This document shows, piece after piece, positions 32,301 through 43,675 of a stretch of 64,000 nucleotides of DNA (positions are counted from its first letter, which is position 1; the number at the start of each line of letters is the position of its first letter). The notes under the pieces were generated by a model, which saw only the letters and a program-made list of their open reading frames with translations, was not told where the DNA came from and searched no databases. Source of the stretch: Dendrobium chrysotoxum (Eukaryota > Streptophyta > Magnoliopsida > Asparagales > Orchidaceae); contig CM034311.1 in NCBI GenBank assembly GCA_019925795.1, positions 17,056,926 through 17,120,925 on the forward strand, written 5' to 3'. The translations under genes were made by a program, and so were the position numbers.

Positions 32301-35110
32301 AATTTCAAAAGTAGCTAGTAAACTGGGTACTCCTTTGAAAGTGGATAATATCATTGCTTCAAAAAATGAGATTAAATTTTGTATATATTCCTGTGGATCC
32401 ATTGCCTATTATGCATTAATTTATTTCACATAATAGCATATAGGGAAATATAAGAATTTTTATGATCAATTGCCTTTAACTTGTAGAATGTGTAACTTTT
32501 TTTTTTCATCACACTTATATATGCAAAAAATTACTATGGGGACAATCCATCGATGTGGGCAAGTATAAAGGTGGGATTATGAGCTACCACCTTTGACAAA
32601 TGGCCATTTCTTTTCTAACTCTATGGAATCTCTAATTTACCCTACTCATGAGGCTCATAACATTTAACTATTAATGAGAATAATCTACTCATTCTTTGGT
32701 TACCCAAGAAAATTGTTCTATCAGTACCCATGAAGCCATTTTCATCCTTAATAAAGCTTTCTAATAAGTTCTTTCTCTCTTCCATCAAATTATCTTAATT
32801 TATGAACTAATCGAATTCCCAGCCCCCATTTTTCCTCAAATCCCTCAACTCTATCACTAATGATAACTTATATAGCAAGAATCATTTGAGAACCCTACTT
32901 CAACTAATAATAAAAAGAAACACCCCAAAGTTATTCAACAATGACATAATTAACATTAGCTACTTGGAACACGCATGAGTGGGTTAAAGGGCTAACAAAC
33001 TTATGCACACTTTGTTGATGATATGGTTTGACTATTAGAGAATAAGCTATCTATTGAGGTCCTTTTAGATCATATTCTAGAGAGAAATTCTAGTTTTTTT
33101 TGTTTTTTTATCTTATGACAATTATCTAATTTCTCTCTTATTCATAATAAGAGAACTTTGCTAAAAACATAACTCCAATAATCTTCATTTCATCCAGCTT
33201 ATTATAATTTATCAAAAATTTATTCATATACCTATTAGAATGAATAAAAATGTTAAATTTCATTCTATGTTAGTATATAATACAAATATTGCTTCAGAAA
33301 TAAAGCTACAATGGGAAGCCTTAGTGAATTTTTACTCTAGTATCAATTTCAAGAAACTTTTACAACAAGAAGCTAATTTCATCATGATGAATTACCCAAC
33401 CTACTTATTTTTTAGACAAGGGTAAGAGTAGATACATTAATGATCCTGTTCATGATATTTAACCATTGCATGTGCAAGTTATAATGTATAAGAATTTGCT
33501 TACTTTAAGGATCCTACAGAAGCAAGTCCCATTGAAGTTTAAAGCACCTTAAGTCAAGATATATAAGGGCAATACATACCACTCCAGCCATCTTATCACA
33601 TTCAAGCATGTCTCATATTTGAACATCTAAGATGAGATCAAACGATAGCTTTGCCATCACCTTCAAGGATTAAATAAGGATGTGGTTTAATGCTCTACCC
33701 TACTCATGTATTGGGCATTTGAAGAGTTTTCTTGTATGTTCATGATATAAGAGGCCATTAAAGACCTCTCACTAATTTTTTTGTATCAGACAAAAGATGA
33801 AAAGAGTACAAGATAATATAATGCAATGTTTAACGAGACATCCCATGCAGTAATCAATACTAATAAGTTCTTGTCAAAGATTATTTTACCATGGAGTTAC
33901 GAAAAGGTAATTTCAAATTTATAGTAGTTAAGAATCCTATTTATTGCATGAATGTTCTTCACAAGAAAAGAAAAAAAAAGTTTCAAAGAATTCATGCAAG
34001 AGTCATAGTTTCCCTCAATGCAGCCATCCTGTTCCTCTTTCAAGAAGAGTAAAAATAATGGCAATAACAATATCTATATTTTTTTCTTAATTGGTGAATA
34101 TGAATTTCTCCAACAATATGAATAAAGTTCAATAAGCCACAACTAGTGGACCCTAGCATGGTCTCTCCCACAATATTTTGATGTTCATATGCCTACTTCA
34201 AATCAATAACTAGACACAATCATGGTAGCCATTTGGAAGAAGTGCTTTTAGTGGTCTGTAGCTGCAAAGAAGTTATCATAAGGCTGAGGTAAATTTTAGA
34301 TTTGTCGATACTACAATGCCAACAATCATGACATGAATTCTACAAAGAACTCAAAGCTTTGCTTGAAAAATCTAACAAATGAAGGTCCTCGAAGGAAATT
34401 CTTGTTGGTTGACATGTTCACAAATAGCTTAAAAAAAAGATAGCTTGTTGCATCTAATGTAGGAATTAAATAATTGAAATTATACAAAACATTACTAAAT
34501 GAGCTAGAGCTAAACTTGTACAACTTGAAATTAAGCCTCAAGAGACTCGCCCAACATGTTGTTATTCATCAACTCCTCAACTAACCATGCTAGTCAATCG
34601 ATCACAGAACAACCTACCTTCATTAAAAAAAATATCTTCAATGATGAGATCATCTTTTCATCTTTTTATCTACTTTTTTATGTGCATCTATGTTTCGTGC
34701 TTTCTTATAAACTTCAGCACATCACTTTTTGTATTTTTTTCTCTTTATTACCCTCTTTCTGAATATGTGTTTTTCTCTCGATCAAGTAAGATAATTTTAA
34801 TTTCCAACATTCCCAGTTGAGACAAATTTTATTGTTTTGGATAAATTTCTGGTGTCGAGCTTCATGATGAAGCAAATGAATCAAGTAGCTGAGTAGGAGA
34901 TAGCTCAAGCTTGACCTTGTTTGCCAAAACTTCATTGGAGCTCAAGCTAGAGATCTATTTGAGTATCTACAGTAGTTTTCAAGCTATTTTTATTGAAAAT
35001 TATGATTATTTGAGTATGGTTTGAGCTCGGCTAATCGATTAACTAAATTAGCCTTATCGCGTAACAAGACTAACAAGCAGCTTGTTAATTCACTTGATAA
35101 GCCTTACAAT
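32301..35110. repeat. Unit 2 of the large tandem duplication
   Basis: 2,810 bp, uninterrupted. Contains the 376-bp segment (33325-33700) missing from unit 1 and no LTR, so it shows the pre-insertion state. Roughly nine in ten bases match unit 1 by eye. Unit 2 ends with gccttacaattt at 35101-35112, the same words as at the 32293-32304 junction. Confidence 0.85.
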
Positions 35111-36280
35111 TTATTGAGCTTAAAGATGAGACCTTAATTAAATGAACTATTACATAAACAAATATTTTAACAAACATAAAAAAGTAATTTGTGTTCATGA
35201 ATAAAAATATATAATATTAGAACAAAATTCTTATATAATCATATAGTAAATAAATTTATTACCAAGTCCTAAAAAAACATATTAATGAATCTTTATTGAG
35301 CTTATTCATGAGTTTTAAATAAATTTATTTATAATCATAATTATCAATTAGATATTCATAAAATTCAATTTAATTAATCATATGATCATAAATAAATTTT
35401 AATTAAGCTGAAAAATAAATAATTTATTGAACGCATTTATTCATTTACAGTTCAGCCCACTGCGAATTTTTGAACTAGTTTTGACTAGATTCGAGTTGTC
35501 TATGAATTCCAGAAACAGACATGGGGTTAGTTGTTCTACACATTGACTATGGGCTCTCGCCTGACAAAGTATTGGCTTTTTTATTTTTATTTTTATAACG
35601 TCAGGCAAGTGGCATCATGGATAAGATAAGGATTGCTGTCAACGAGAACAGGAATGAAGAAGAACAAGTAGTTATATTCTACGGTTACCCATCGATATTT
35701 GGTTTGGTTGGTGGGCGAATATAATTGAGAATCCCTCAAGCTGTACTTGGCCGGCAGCGCCCCTCTACGGAGACCCAATAAGTGTGGGCCACGAGTAGTA
35801 ATAGTTGTGGGTTGTTCGTCTAGGTCAGCCGAGGAGACTAGTGGACACCGCCAAACGCGTCATAAGCTGACATGACAACGGGCCAATACTCCCCGCTCCC
35901 AAAAAAAAAATAGTCTACGGTTAAACTTGGTGGTGGCAGCATTGATTTTTTTTTTCTGTTAGTTTGTCTCGTTGGAAGAGAAGGAACCACCAAAAATATT
36001 TTTTTTTATTTTTTCAATTAATAATTTAGAATGAAAATTTTTTATGAGTTATTAAAATATCATAATTTAATCTATCATAATCATTTTATAAATAGATCTT
36101 TTTTCATAACTTTTTATTAATAATAATATTATTATTTTAAATTTATCTTATTATGAAAAAATAACATTTTAAATAAATATTTATCTTAGATTTAAATTAG
36201 AAAGTAACATTATTTTTAGTAAATACTAATAAAAAATTAATAAATAATATAATTTTGAATTAGATTTATAGATATTAACT
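35111..36280. other. AT-rich spacer with a short GC-richer island
   Basis: No gene recognised. 35600-35905 is GC-richer and includes ccaaacgcgtcataag and a run of C and A; the minus frame 35778-35593 (61 codons) has no recognised homology. The rest is AT-rich, including a 73-bp segment (36120-36192) repeated after the LINE. Confidence 0.35.
36120..36192. repeat. AT-rich direct repeat, left copy
   Basis: Shares attattattttaaatttatc and aataacattttaaataaata with 38085-38155, in the same orientation on the far side of the LINE. Too long for a LINE target duplication, and about 88 bp away from the LINE edge. Confidence 0.55.
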
Positions 36281-38054
36281 GCTCACTTCCAACCATTACT
36301 GAGTAGAATTTCTACTCTACTTGCTAGTTGGAAAGTCAAATTTCTTTCTTTTGCAGGTCGTATCCAATTTCTAAGGTTCTCTATTGCAAATACTTTAGCC
36401 TATTAGATTAGGGGTGCGATTGTACTTAAATCCTGTACTCGATTCATTGATAGATTATGTGCTAAATTTCTTTATCATGGCTCTATTGAGGGTAAAAAGT
36501 TGCATCCGGTGGCTTGGCACAATACTTGCTTACCTACTTGTTTTGGTGGTCTTGGAATCTCGGATATTCACTCTCTCTCACACAGTTTTAGCTGCTCCTT
36601 CATTTGGCGAATGTATAATACAAACTCTTTGGTATTTGACTGGTTCAAGAGCAGACACATTTCTCCTTGGAAGCCTATTAGTCCTAAGAGTTCTAAATTC
36701 TGGAAATTTATCCAGCATGTTGCTGGCAAGATCAAAGATACTATTAACCTTAATGTTAGTGCTGAGGGTAGTTTGTTATCTATGTTTTGGGACCCTTGGC
36801 TAGACGGGAAGATGCTTGCTGAGTTTATTTCTCCTATTCCTGGTCTACCTGAATGTGTTCGAGACTTTGTGTATGGTGGATCCTGGTGTTTGCCGGATTG
36901 CTTCCCCTTATGGGAGAGCCAACTAATTTTTGCTATTCCTATTTCGGGCTCTTCTTCTGCTCCTTTAGTTTGGAGGGCCATTGATAAACCATGCTTTAAG
37001 TCCTTTAGGTTGCACTTTTTTGTTAGTTTGCAAAAAGTTGAGTGGTTTAAATATATTTAGCATAAGCGTGTTACTCTCAGATATTCTTTGTATACTTGGC
37101 TTTTGGTTCGGAATGGGTTAAAAATGGCTGATGTCTTAGCCAAGAGAAATATTATCATCCACCCTGTTTGTCCTCTTTGCCAACGGGAAGAAGAAAAAAG
37201 TGCTCACTTGTTCTTCTCTTGTGATTTCTCTTTTGCGGTTATCTCCTATCTCCTTCCGGTTTTGAACAGTTTTTTGTTTAGGCCCTCTTTGATGCAGCTT
37301 TTTGAATTTTTGGAGGATATCATCATTTACAACTCAGCTAAGAAGAATTTTTATTTTTTTGTGACTTCCTGTGCAATCTATTTCATATGGAGGGAACGAA
37401 ATGACAAACGATTTGCGGGGCCCCATGTCTCTTATCGTGAATTGTTTAAGAATATTACTACGGCAATTTCTTACAAAGTTTCTAAGTGGAAGTTATTTGA
37501 TGTGCTGCATGCTGCGTTCCCTAAGTGCTTTAACTGATGAGGTGGATTGCCGAATTACTTGCGACTATGATGAATTGTGCAAGATCAAAGACCGTTACAT
37601 GGACTTTAATTGATGCTTACAATTTTAATGTGCCAGCTGGTTATTTGATGCTTTCATTTTCCTCGACTATGATGAGAAAAGGTCTCCTCCTTACCATTCT
37701 TTCCTTGGATGGCCTTTGGCAACCAAGGAGTTTTGTTGGAATGGTTATCTCGCTTCTTTGGGGCTGTTGTGAGGGTCCTAACATCTTTTGGGTTTGCGGC
37801 AACCAGTGCCCTTTTCGACTGCTACTGGTTTTGGTGCTTTTCTCTTGCTGAATGACGATATGATGTTTTATGGGGCTGACCTTTGATTTACCTGAGTCCA
37901 TATGTTCTACTTCTTTCTTTTAGTTTTAATTTTTCTGTTTCTGGTTTTGGGGGTATAGTTGATCTTTATACCTGTAAGTTTTTCTTATATAGGTTTTTTT
38001 GTAATCTTTGTTTTTCAATATATGGACTTATGCCCCAAATTTCTCCAAAAAAAA
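36281..38054 (+). mobile_element. 5'-truncated, relatively young LINE
   Basis: Starts inside the RT thumb/connector and ends in an A-tract (38047-38054) after a 0.5-kb 3' UTR. It carries the zinc-binding RT-associated domain but no RNase H, so it is a different LINE lineage from 7122-11678. Target duplications were not found at the expected places. Confidence 0.85.
36293..37537 (+). pseudogene. LINE ORF2 C-terminal part with zinc-binding RT domain
   Basis: One frame runs 36293-37537 with only two internal stops, at 36404-36406 and 37058-37060; both stand where the family has Trp, consistent with TGG-to-TAG changes. It opens with PLLSRISTLLASWKVKFLSF, continues with HPVAWHNTCLP and FGGLGISDIHS, then a FWDPWLDG block. 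The zinc-binding domain has YSLYTWLLVRNGL and CPLCQREEEKSAHLFFSC (37170-37223). It ends YFIWRERNDKRF and a stop at 37535-37537. This part of ORF2p is thought to help bind RNA or target DNA. 5' truncation removed endonuclease and catalytic RT. Confidence 0.85.
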
Positions 38055-38084
38055 GTAGTTTAGTATAAAATTATTTCTAAATAA

Positions 38085-38155
38085 TAGATTATTATTATTT
38101 TAACTTATCTTATTTTAAAGAAAATAACATTTTAAATAGACATTTATCTTATTTT
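38085..38155. repeat. AT-rich direct repeat, right copy
   Basis: Counterpart of 36120-36192, about 80% alike by eye. The following 38156-38467 is AT-rich with no recognised feature. Confidence 0.55.
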
Positions 38156-38467
38156 TTATTAATAAATTAATATAAATTTCATAATTAATTTTTAATTCTT
38201 TTTATACAAAGGGTCGTACAATGCCCTTTTTTGTCTTGAGGTAGCACCTATGTCCCCTTTTTTTAAATTAATTAATTTTTTAAAAAAAGAGGAAAAAATC
38301 ATTTTTGGCCAATAAAAATCCTTAATTCTCCCTTAAGAAATCTTTAAATACCCCTCTTGGGGGTGGGGGAAAAGGCACCACTATTCTAAGCCAGTCCAAA
38401 GTTTCTCACATAAATTAATGAAAAAATGGACAAGCAAAAATTTGGAGGCTTTCGACATCAAAAAAAG

Positions 38468-38975
38468 CCCGGTCCTCTGTGCGGTCTCAGGTCTTCCTCT
38501 ATAAAAGGGGTGAAGATTATCCTTGAGTCCAAAGATTGTCAATAGTGGTAAAGGTCTGGCCATCTGCCTAAGCTCTGGTCTTCCTTTGCAAAAAGGGGTG
38601 AAGACTATCATGTAGAAGTCTAAATATCATAAATAATAGCAAGGGACTGGTATTCTACGCAGGCTCTGGTATCCTTCTTTGAAAGGGGCGAAGACTATCC
38701 TAGAGGAGTAAAGATCGTCAATAACGGTAAAGGCCCGATCCTCTACGCAAACTCTAGTCTTCCTATATATAAGGGGTGAAGACTATCCTGTTGGAGTCTA
38801 AAGACCATCAATAGTGGTAAAGGTCTGGTCCTCTGCACTGGCTTTGATTCCTCTGTAAAAAGGCTGAAGGCTATCCTATAGGAGTCTAAAGATCATCAAC
38901 AACAGTAAAGGCACGATCTTCTATGCAAGCTCTAGTATCCCTCTTTGAAAGGGGTATAGACTATCATGGAGGAAA
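38468..38975. repeat. Tandem array, about 89-bp unit, nearly six copies
   Basis: Unit starts at about 38468, 38555, 38646, 38734, 38824 and 38912 (spacings 87-91). Each unit has ctctggtcttcct, a aaaggggtgaagactatcct core, ggagtctaaagat and a caatagtggtaaagg end. It lies just upstream of a gypsy-type gag-like pseudogene, where LTR or leader arrays of Tat/Ogre-like elements are often found. Confidence 0.85.
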
Positions 38976-39465
38976 GATGTCGGAGTATCAATCAATAAAG
39001 AACACAGAATTATTAGTAAGGAGGTCTTCTTCCAAGAATTCGAAAGATCTAGCTAGTAAAAACTTGCGATCTCGGTACGACATCAAACTTTATCTTTCAC
39101 GTGTCTTGATTATTGTAATAATAATACTTATTTTAGATATTTTTTTCTTTCTTTCTTAGGAATTAGGCCAACAGACACATAGGGAATCACTCAATCTGGA
39201 TTCAAAGTGTCAGAGCAAGAGAGAATCCCTTTGATCATCGAGGTAGGGACCATTACCTTCTCAAGCAAATTTTCTCTTGTACTAAATTATTTGATCACCT
39301 CACATCTTTATAGATTGAAAATAGGAGAAGACCCCATGGAATGACCTCTGTTGACGATGTTGCATCTACTAGTAGTTCAGACAGCTTGGTAGTTATTCGT
39401 AAGAAGTTCCATTTACCAAATGTCCTAGTGATTGCTACTCCTAAAAGGTCTGAACAAGCACATAT

Positions 39466-39502
39466 CCCCCCCCCCCCCCCCCCCCCCCCCACACACACAC
39501 AC
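39466..39502. repeat. C25 homopolymer followed by (AC)6
   Basis: Twenty-five Cs then acacacacacac. The length of such a run is unreliable in assemblies. Confidence 0.85.
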
Positions 39503-40776
39503 CTGGATTCATTATAGTATATGAGATAATGTTGCGCACAGGTTTGAGATTTTCTCCAACTCTTGCGTTTCCTGAGATATTTACGACGTGTGGCTATACT
39601 TTACCCCAATTCTTATGCAAGACCATAACGATTATTATTGATTTGATAGTTTTTTTCAGAGAATATATGGTAACACTGACTAATTAGTACTTATCTAAAA
39701 TGTATAAATTCACAAGAGATTCACAAGGTCGTGTTTCATGTGGGAGCAATAACAAGTGGTTAGAATTTTTAACATGCAACCCTTCTAAGAATCGATCCAA
39801 CTTGTTCTTTTTTGTGAGGAGTGAGTAAGGTCTTCCTAAAAATGGGAGATGTTAAAAGAGCTGCCAAACTCCCATCACCTAGAAGAAGATGAGATATTAA
39901 AAATTCTTAACTTTTTTGACATAGAAAGCCTTCAGGAGGGGATACACCATATTAGCCGGTATGTATTTGAGGAGAAACATTTTAAGACCAGACATTCCAT
40001 TCAAGCAGGAATATCTCATAATATTCCATTGAAGAAATCTAAGAAAGTTTATGAATCAAGTCCCAATGCTTTAAAGTCCTCGTCTAAAAATCTTTCAAGA
40101 TGATAAAGGGATGATGGACCTTCCTCTGTAAATAAGAGAAAAGTGAAGGATGTAGTGATATTGCAAAGTGATGGTGAATTATGTTGGGAGATTGTTCATC
40201 CTTTGATGATCGATATTATTGCCCTTAATTCAAATAATGGGATTCAGCCCCTCAAGATACCTATCCCCTAGGAGCTGCTAAGGCATATCTATGTTGGGTG
40301 ACACTATACGAAAGTAGTGATTAGTTATTTGGATCTCCTTCTTCTTCTTTTTCTTTCAAATGCTCAAATTCATATATATACTGTAGATGATTTAGAAGAT
40401 GGACATATAGTCTTAATTTGACACAATGCTGGATCAGTGGAATGATGAGTTTGTGAAGGTTGAATATCTACATGGGGAGGACAAACAAAAGTTGCATGCA
40501 AAGATTAAAGATACATCAACATTGGAAAGCTAACTAATGGAGTGCTGAGCTGAGTAGGAGACTATGTCCACCACTCTTTCCCTTCAAAATTGGGAGATAG
40601 ATCGCTCTCGTACTGTGTTGATTGAGGCTCATACCGAAACTAATAAGAAAAATAAAACTTTAAAGGCACTAACAGCAGAGAATAGCACCCTACAGGTTGA
40701 TAAAGAAGCTCTTCAGAAGGAGAATGAAGAATTACAAGATTAACTTCTAGATAAAGAGGAAGTTATATTAGATGTT

Positions 40777-40914
40777 GATGCTCACATAGAGGCCATTATG
40801 GACAAATTAAATGATATGACCACTAATTAGAAATTTAGTATTTTTGATGCTCACATAGAGGCCATTGTGGACAAATTAAATGATATGACCACTAATTAGA
40901 AATTTAGTATTTCT
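40777..40914 (+). repeat. Two in-frame 69-bp tandem units in the coiled-coil region
   Basis: Units 40777-40845 and 40846-40914 each encode DAHIEAI-x-DKLNDMTTN followed by a TAG at the same codon. They differ at only a few bases. Confidence 0.9.
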
Positions 40915-41200
40915 ATAGATAAATCTGTATAATTACCATTAATTCTCTTGAAAGACAAACTAACACCACGTTATCGACTTGAGAAAAGAAACAATTTATT
41001 TTTTGTATTCAAAGTCGGTATAGGGAATATGAAATTCATTTCAGAGGAAAGTATTCACATACACCTATTATTTCAAATACAAAACTAACCGAGGATTTTC
41101 TTCAGTCGATGCCAAAAATATTTTTCCCCTATCTTAACGATATAGTTTATTTTATACTAGGATCTTGGGTTCCTATAAAGGCAAGCCCCTACAATTAATT

Positions 41201-41809
41201 ATATCTCTAAAGAGAAAAAAATTGATTATAGTGGAGACTTGTCTCGTTTTGGATTTAAAATATATGATAGTTGCCTTACATATTTTAAAAATATCAATCA
41301 TGCATTAAAAAATATCTTTAAATTTTATAAAATATTATTGAATTCTTTATACTTTTTCTAAAAGGAATTTGATGTGTGAAAATATGTTTGGGCTTATGCT
41401 TGCTTGGAATGTACTGCTAGCTAATAACCTAATACAAAAGCAATCATCTTAGATGTAGTGTATGACAAGGTCAACTCTATCCTAAGAGATAAAAGGATGA
41501 ATCAGACTTTGTATCAGTGACTAGAGATGAATAATTTTAACTTTAGGTTCAAATGATACTAGCGAGATGACTCACTAAAAGATATGTATTTGGTCTTAAT
41601 TAATTGACCTAACTAAATTTTCTAACTCATAAAATTTCTTAGAAATTTTTGCATCATAATGGTCATATACCAATAGGAATATCTAAGCATCCTCCGACTT
41701 CAAGAGGACCCCGCTACCTTGTCGTAGGCTTGTATTTTTGGTATGTATATACTGTTGAAATAAAATACATGCATGTATGCATGATTGGGAAAGGTGTTTA
41801 TGTATATAG
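41201..41809. other. Unassigned AT-rich DNA left of Gypsy A
   Basis: No recognised feature. A 77-codon plus frame at 41649-41882 runs into the Gypsy A LTR and is not a gene. The last 5 bp (tatag, 41805-41809) are the left target duplication of Gypsy A. Confidence 0.5.
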
Positions 41810-42721
41810 TGTTATAACTCAAAATTTTGAAAAAGTTATTTTTGTTTGTAATAGCCAAAAATTATTTTGGGAGTCATTATAAGTCCAAATCAGAAACTAT
41901 CTTGGTCATAATATATATTGTTTTATTTTAATTTCACTTTTTTTTTTATAATTTTTTGGCACTCGTGAAATTTTTTAAGAAATTAGCACCTTCAGGTGTC
42001 CATTTTGCAAACCGATTTCACCAAATTTTTTTAAATAAAATGTGTTATTTTATGAATATTTTTTTATAATTTTTTTAAGCCCTAAAAGCATTTATATAAA
42101 TTTTATAGTAAAAATTTAATATAATAATATTATTACATTATTATTTTAAAAAAAAAAACTTAAAGCACTTTATATAACTTAAGCCATTAGTCTATTTTCT
42201 CCATTTGGCTAAATAGAGAAAGTATTTACGGAAAGAGAAAAGAGAGAAGAAGAAAAGATAGGATTTATCGGTCATAGAGTCATTTTTGTCTGTCAGCCCA
42301 ATTGAGAAATTTGTTCATCTTGAGGAAGGTTATATTTTGCCGGTTTAGTTTTCAATAATTTAATATATTTGGTTTTTTTCTTTTCGTTACCAAAAAATGA
42401 TGATAATTTTATTTTGTAAAGCTTTTACCGCATAACTTTTTATATATTAAAGAGATTGAGATTATGAATATTTTGAGTATATTCTAGAAATTTTTTGTCA
42501 GGTGATTTTAAAAAAATAGCAATTTTTACCTACTTAGAAATTTATTTTGACATCTATGCTTAAGTTCAATTAAACTTTCAAAATAATATATGGATAGTCT
42601 TCAATAGTAGGGTTCCTATTACCTACTCTTGAGGCATTTTGATAATTCTTGAATTTAACCTAATTATTCTTTAATTAATAAATTCATGAAAAAGTATGAT
42701 GTGATGTGACATGATGTAATG

Positions 42722-42905
42722 TTATGCCGGCACCAGCGGGCGATCAAGGTGGGATTATATTTTGCCATGTGAGTGGGTAATCGAGATGGGATTCAATTAT
42801 GTTGGTGCCAGTGGATGACTAAGGTGGGATTCTATTATGCAGTGCTAGTGAAAGACTAAGGTGAGATTCTATTATGTCGGGGCCGGCGGGCTACTAAGGT
42901 AGGAT
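42722..42905 (+). repeat. Tandem sub-repeats in Gypsy A 5' LTR
   Basis: About four units of 40-48 bp with the core ttatgccggcaccagcgggc and aaggtgggattcta. The 3' LTR has about three units (59337-59452). The array is upstream of the TATA box. Confidence 0.8.
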
Positions 42906-43395
42906 TTTGTTAACGAAGCTATAAAGATATATACAAATTTAGGCTAAGAACCATTCTGGTAAAATGAATATCTACTTATAATTCATTTGATTTTAGTTTC
43001 AGCTTAAGCTTTAGTTTTAGTCTCAATTTTTCATATAGTACTTTTACAACACACTATTTTCAATTCTTTTGGTTTCAATTATTATTTTATGTTTTAGGCT
43101 ATGATAGCCTATTGAGCTGTGTTAGCTCATTCATTCTTTTTTTTTTATTTTCAAGTCAGGAAAGGGTGAGGAGAGAGCTGAGTAGTTTAGATAGCAGACT
43201 TTTATCTGTGCTATAGGTATGTTTTATTAGTTTTGATTTTTATAGGCTTGGGTTTTATTTTGTTTTTCTCTCTATTGTTAAGTGTTGTTGTAGATAGATT
43301 TTAGATTGTACATATTTTTGGATGATATATGAAAAATTATTTTGAGATTCAATAGTCTTCCACTTTATATTGCATTCTATAGTGGCTCTGTGTAG

Positions 43396-43404
43396 TATAT
43401 AAAT
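43396..43404 (+). promoter_or_regulatory. TATA box of Gypsy A LTR
   Basis: tatataaat, about 112 bp before the LTR end; the 3' LTR has the same motif near 59937-59945. Confidence 0.6.
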
Positions 43405-43522
43405 TAGAAGTTTTTTTCTCAATACTTCTCCAACTAGATCTTAGACTCAGTCTTGCCATAATTAGACATGGTATGACCTATGTAGTTATAGGACATATTG
43501 GGCTGAGTTATGACAAGGTTTT

Positions 43523-43534
43523 TTGTATCAGAGC
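43523..43534 (+). promoter_or_regulatory. Primer-binding site of Gypsy A
   Basis: ttgtatcagagc, complementary to initiator tRNA-Met apart from one changed base, eight bases inside the LTR end. Confidence 0.75.
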
Positions 43535-43675
43535 AAGGATGGAGATGTAAATTATAACAAAGCTATATGAATTAATTTGTAGAAGAGTGAGATGCTTCTA
43601 GGTAGTTTTGGGCTCTCATTTTATTAATTTTTCATATACATGTGTTACATTCAACTGTGTTCGATATTTTGATAT

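Larger units (their letters stand above)
39170..41200 (+). pseudogene. Tat/Ogre-like gag-like protein (putative gypsy-type domain), decayed
   Basis: Across plus frames: a leader ending near 39330, a first block MTSVDDVASTSSSDSLVVI (39340-39396), then blocks resembling the plant 'putative gypsy-type transposon' N-terminal domain (PF04195), including an IFTTCGYTLPQFLCKTI region (39578-39628) and KWLEFLTCNPS with a F-F-F-V-R-S element (39760-39826). An 84-codon frame (39849-40103) and a long Glu/Lys/Leu-rich coiled-coil-like stretch (40560-40790, with NKTLKALTAENSTLQVDKEA) follow. Many stops and frameshifts. No RT or integrase follows before Gypsy A begins at 41810, so the element is truncated. 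Confidence 0.5.
41810..43515 (+). mobile_element. 5' LTR of Gypsy A
   Basis: Starts TGTTATAACTC and ends GAGTTATGACA; 1,706 bp. It carries a purine-rich block (42220-42265), a tandem sub-repeat (42722-42905) and a TATA box (43396-43404). It is colinear with 58334-60054. Confidence 0.9.

Noticed and set aside
28204..35110. Interpretation as two LTRs of one large element
   Set aside because: Units lack TG/CA ends, a primer-binding site or internal coding; they lie directly head to tail, as in a segmental tandem duplication.
37641..37901. Minus-strand ORF in the LINE 3' UTR
   Set aside because: Antisense to the LINE 3' UTR, with no family features.
39295..39498. Gly-rich minus-strand ORF
   Set aside because: The Gly run is the C25 homopolymer read in antisense.
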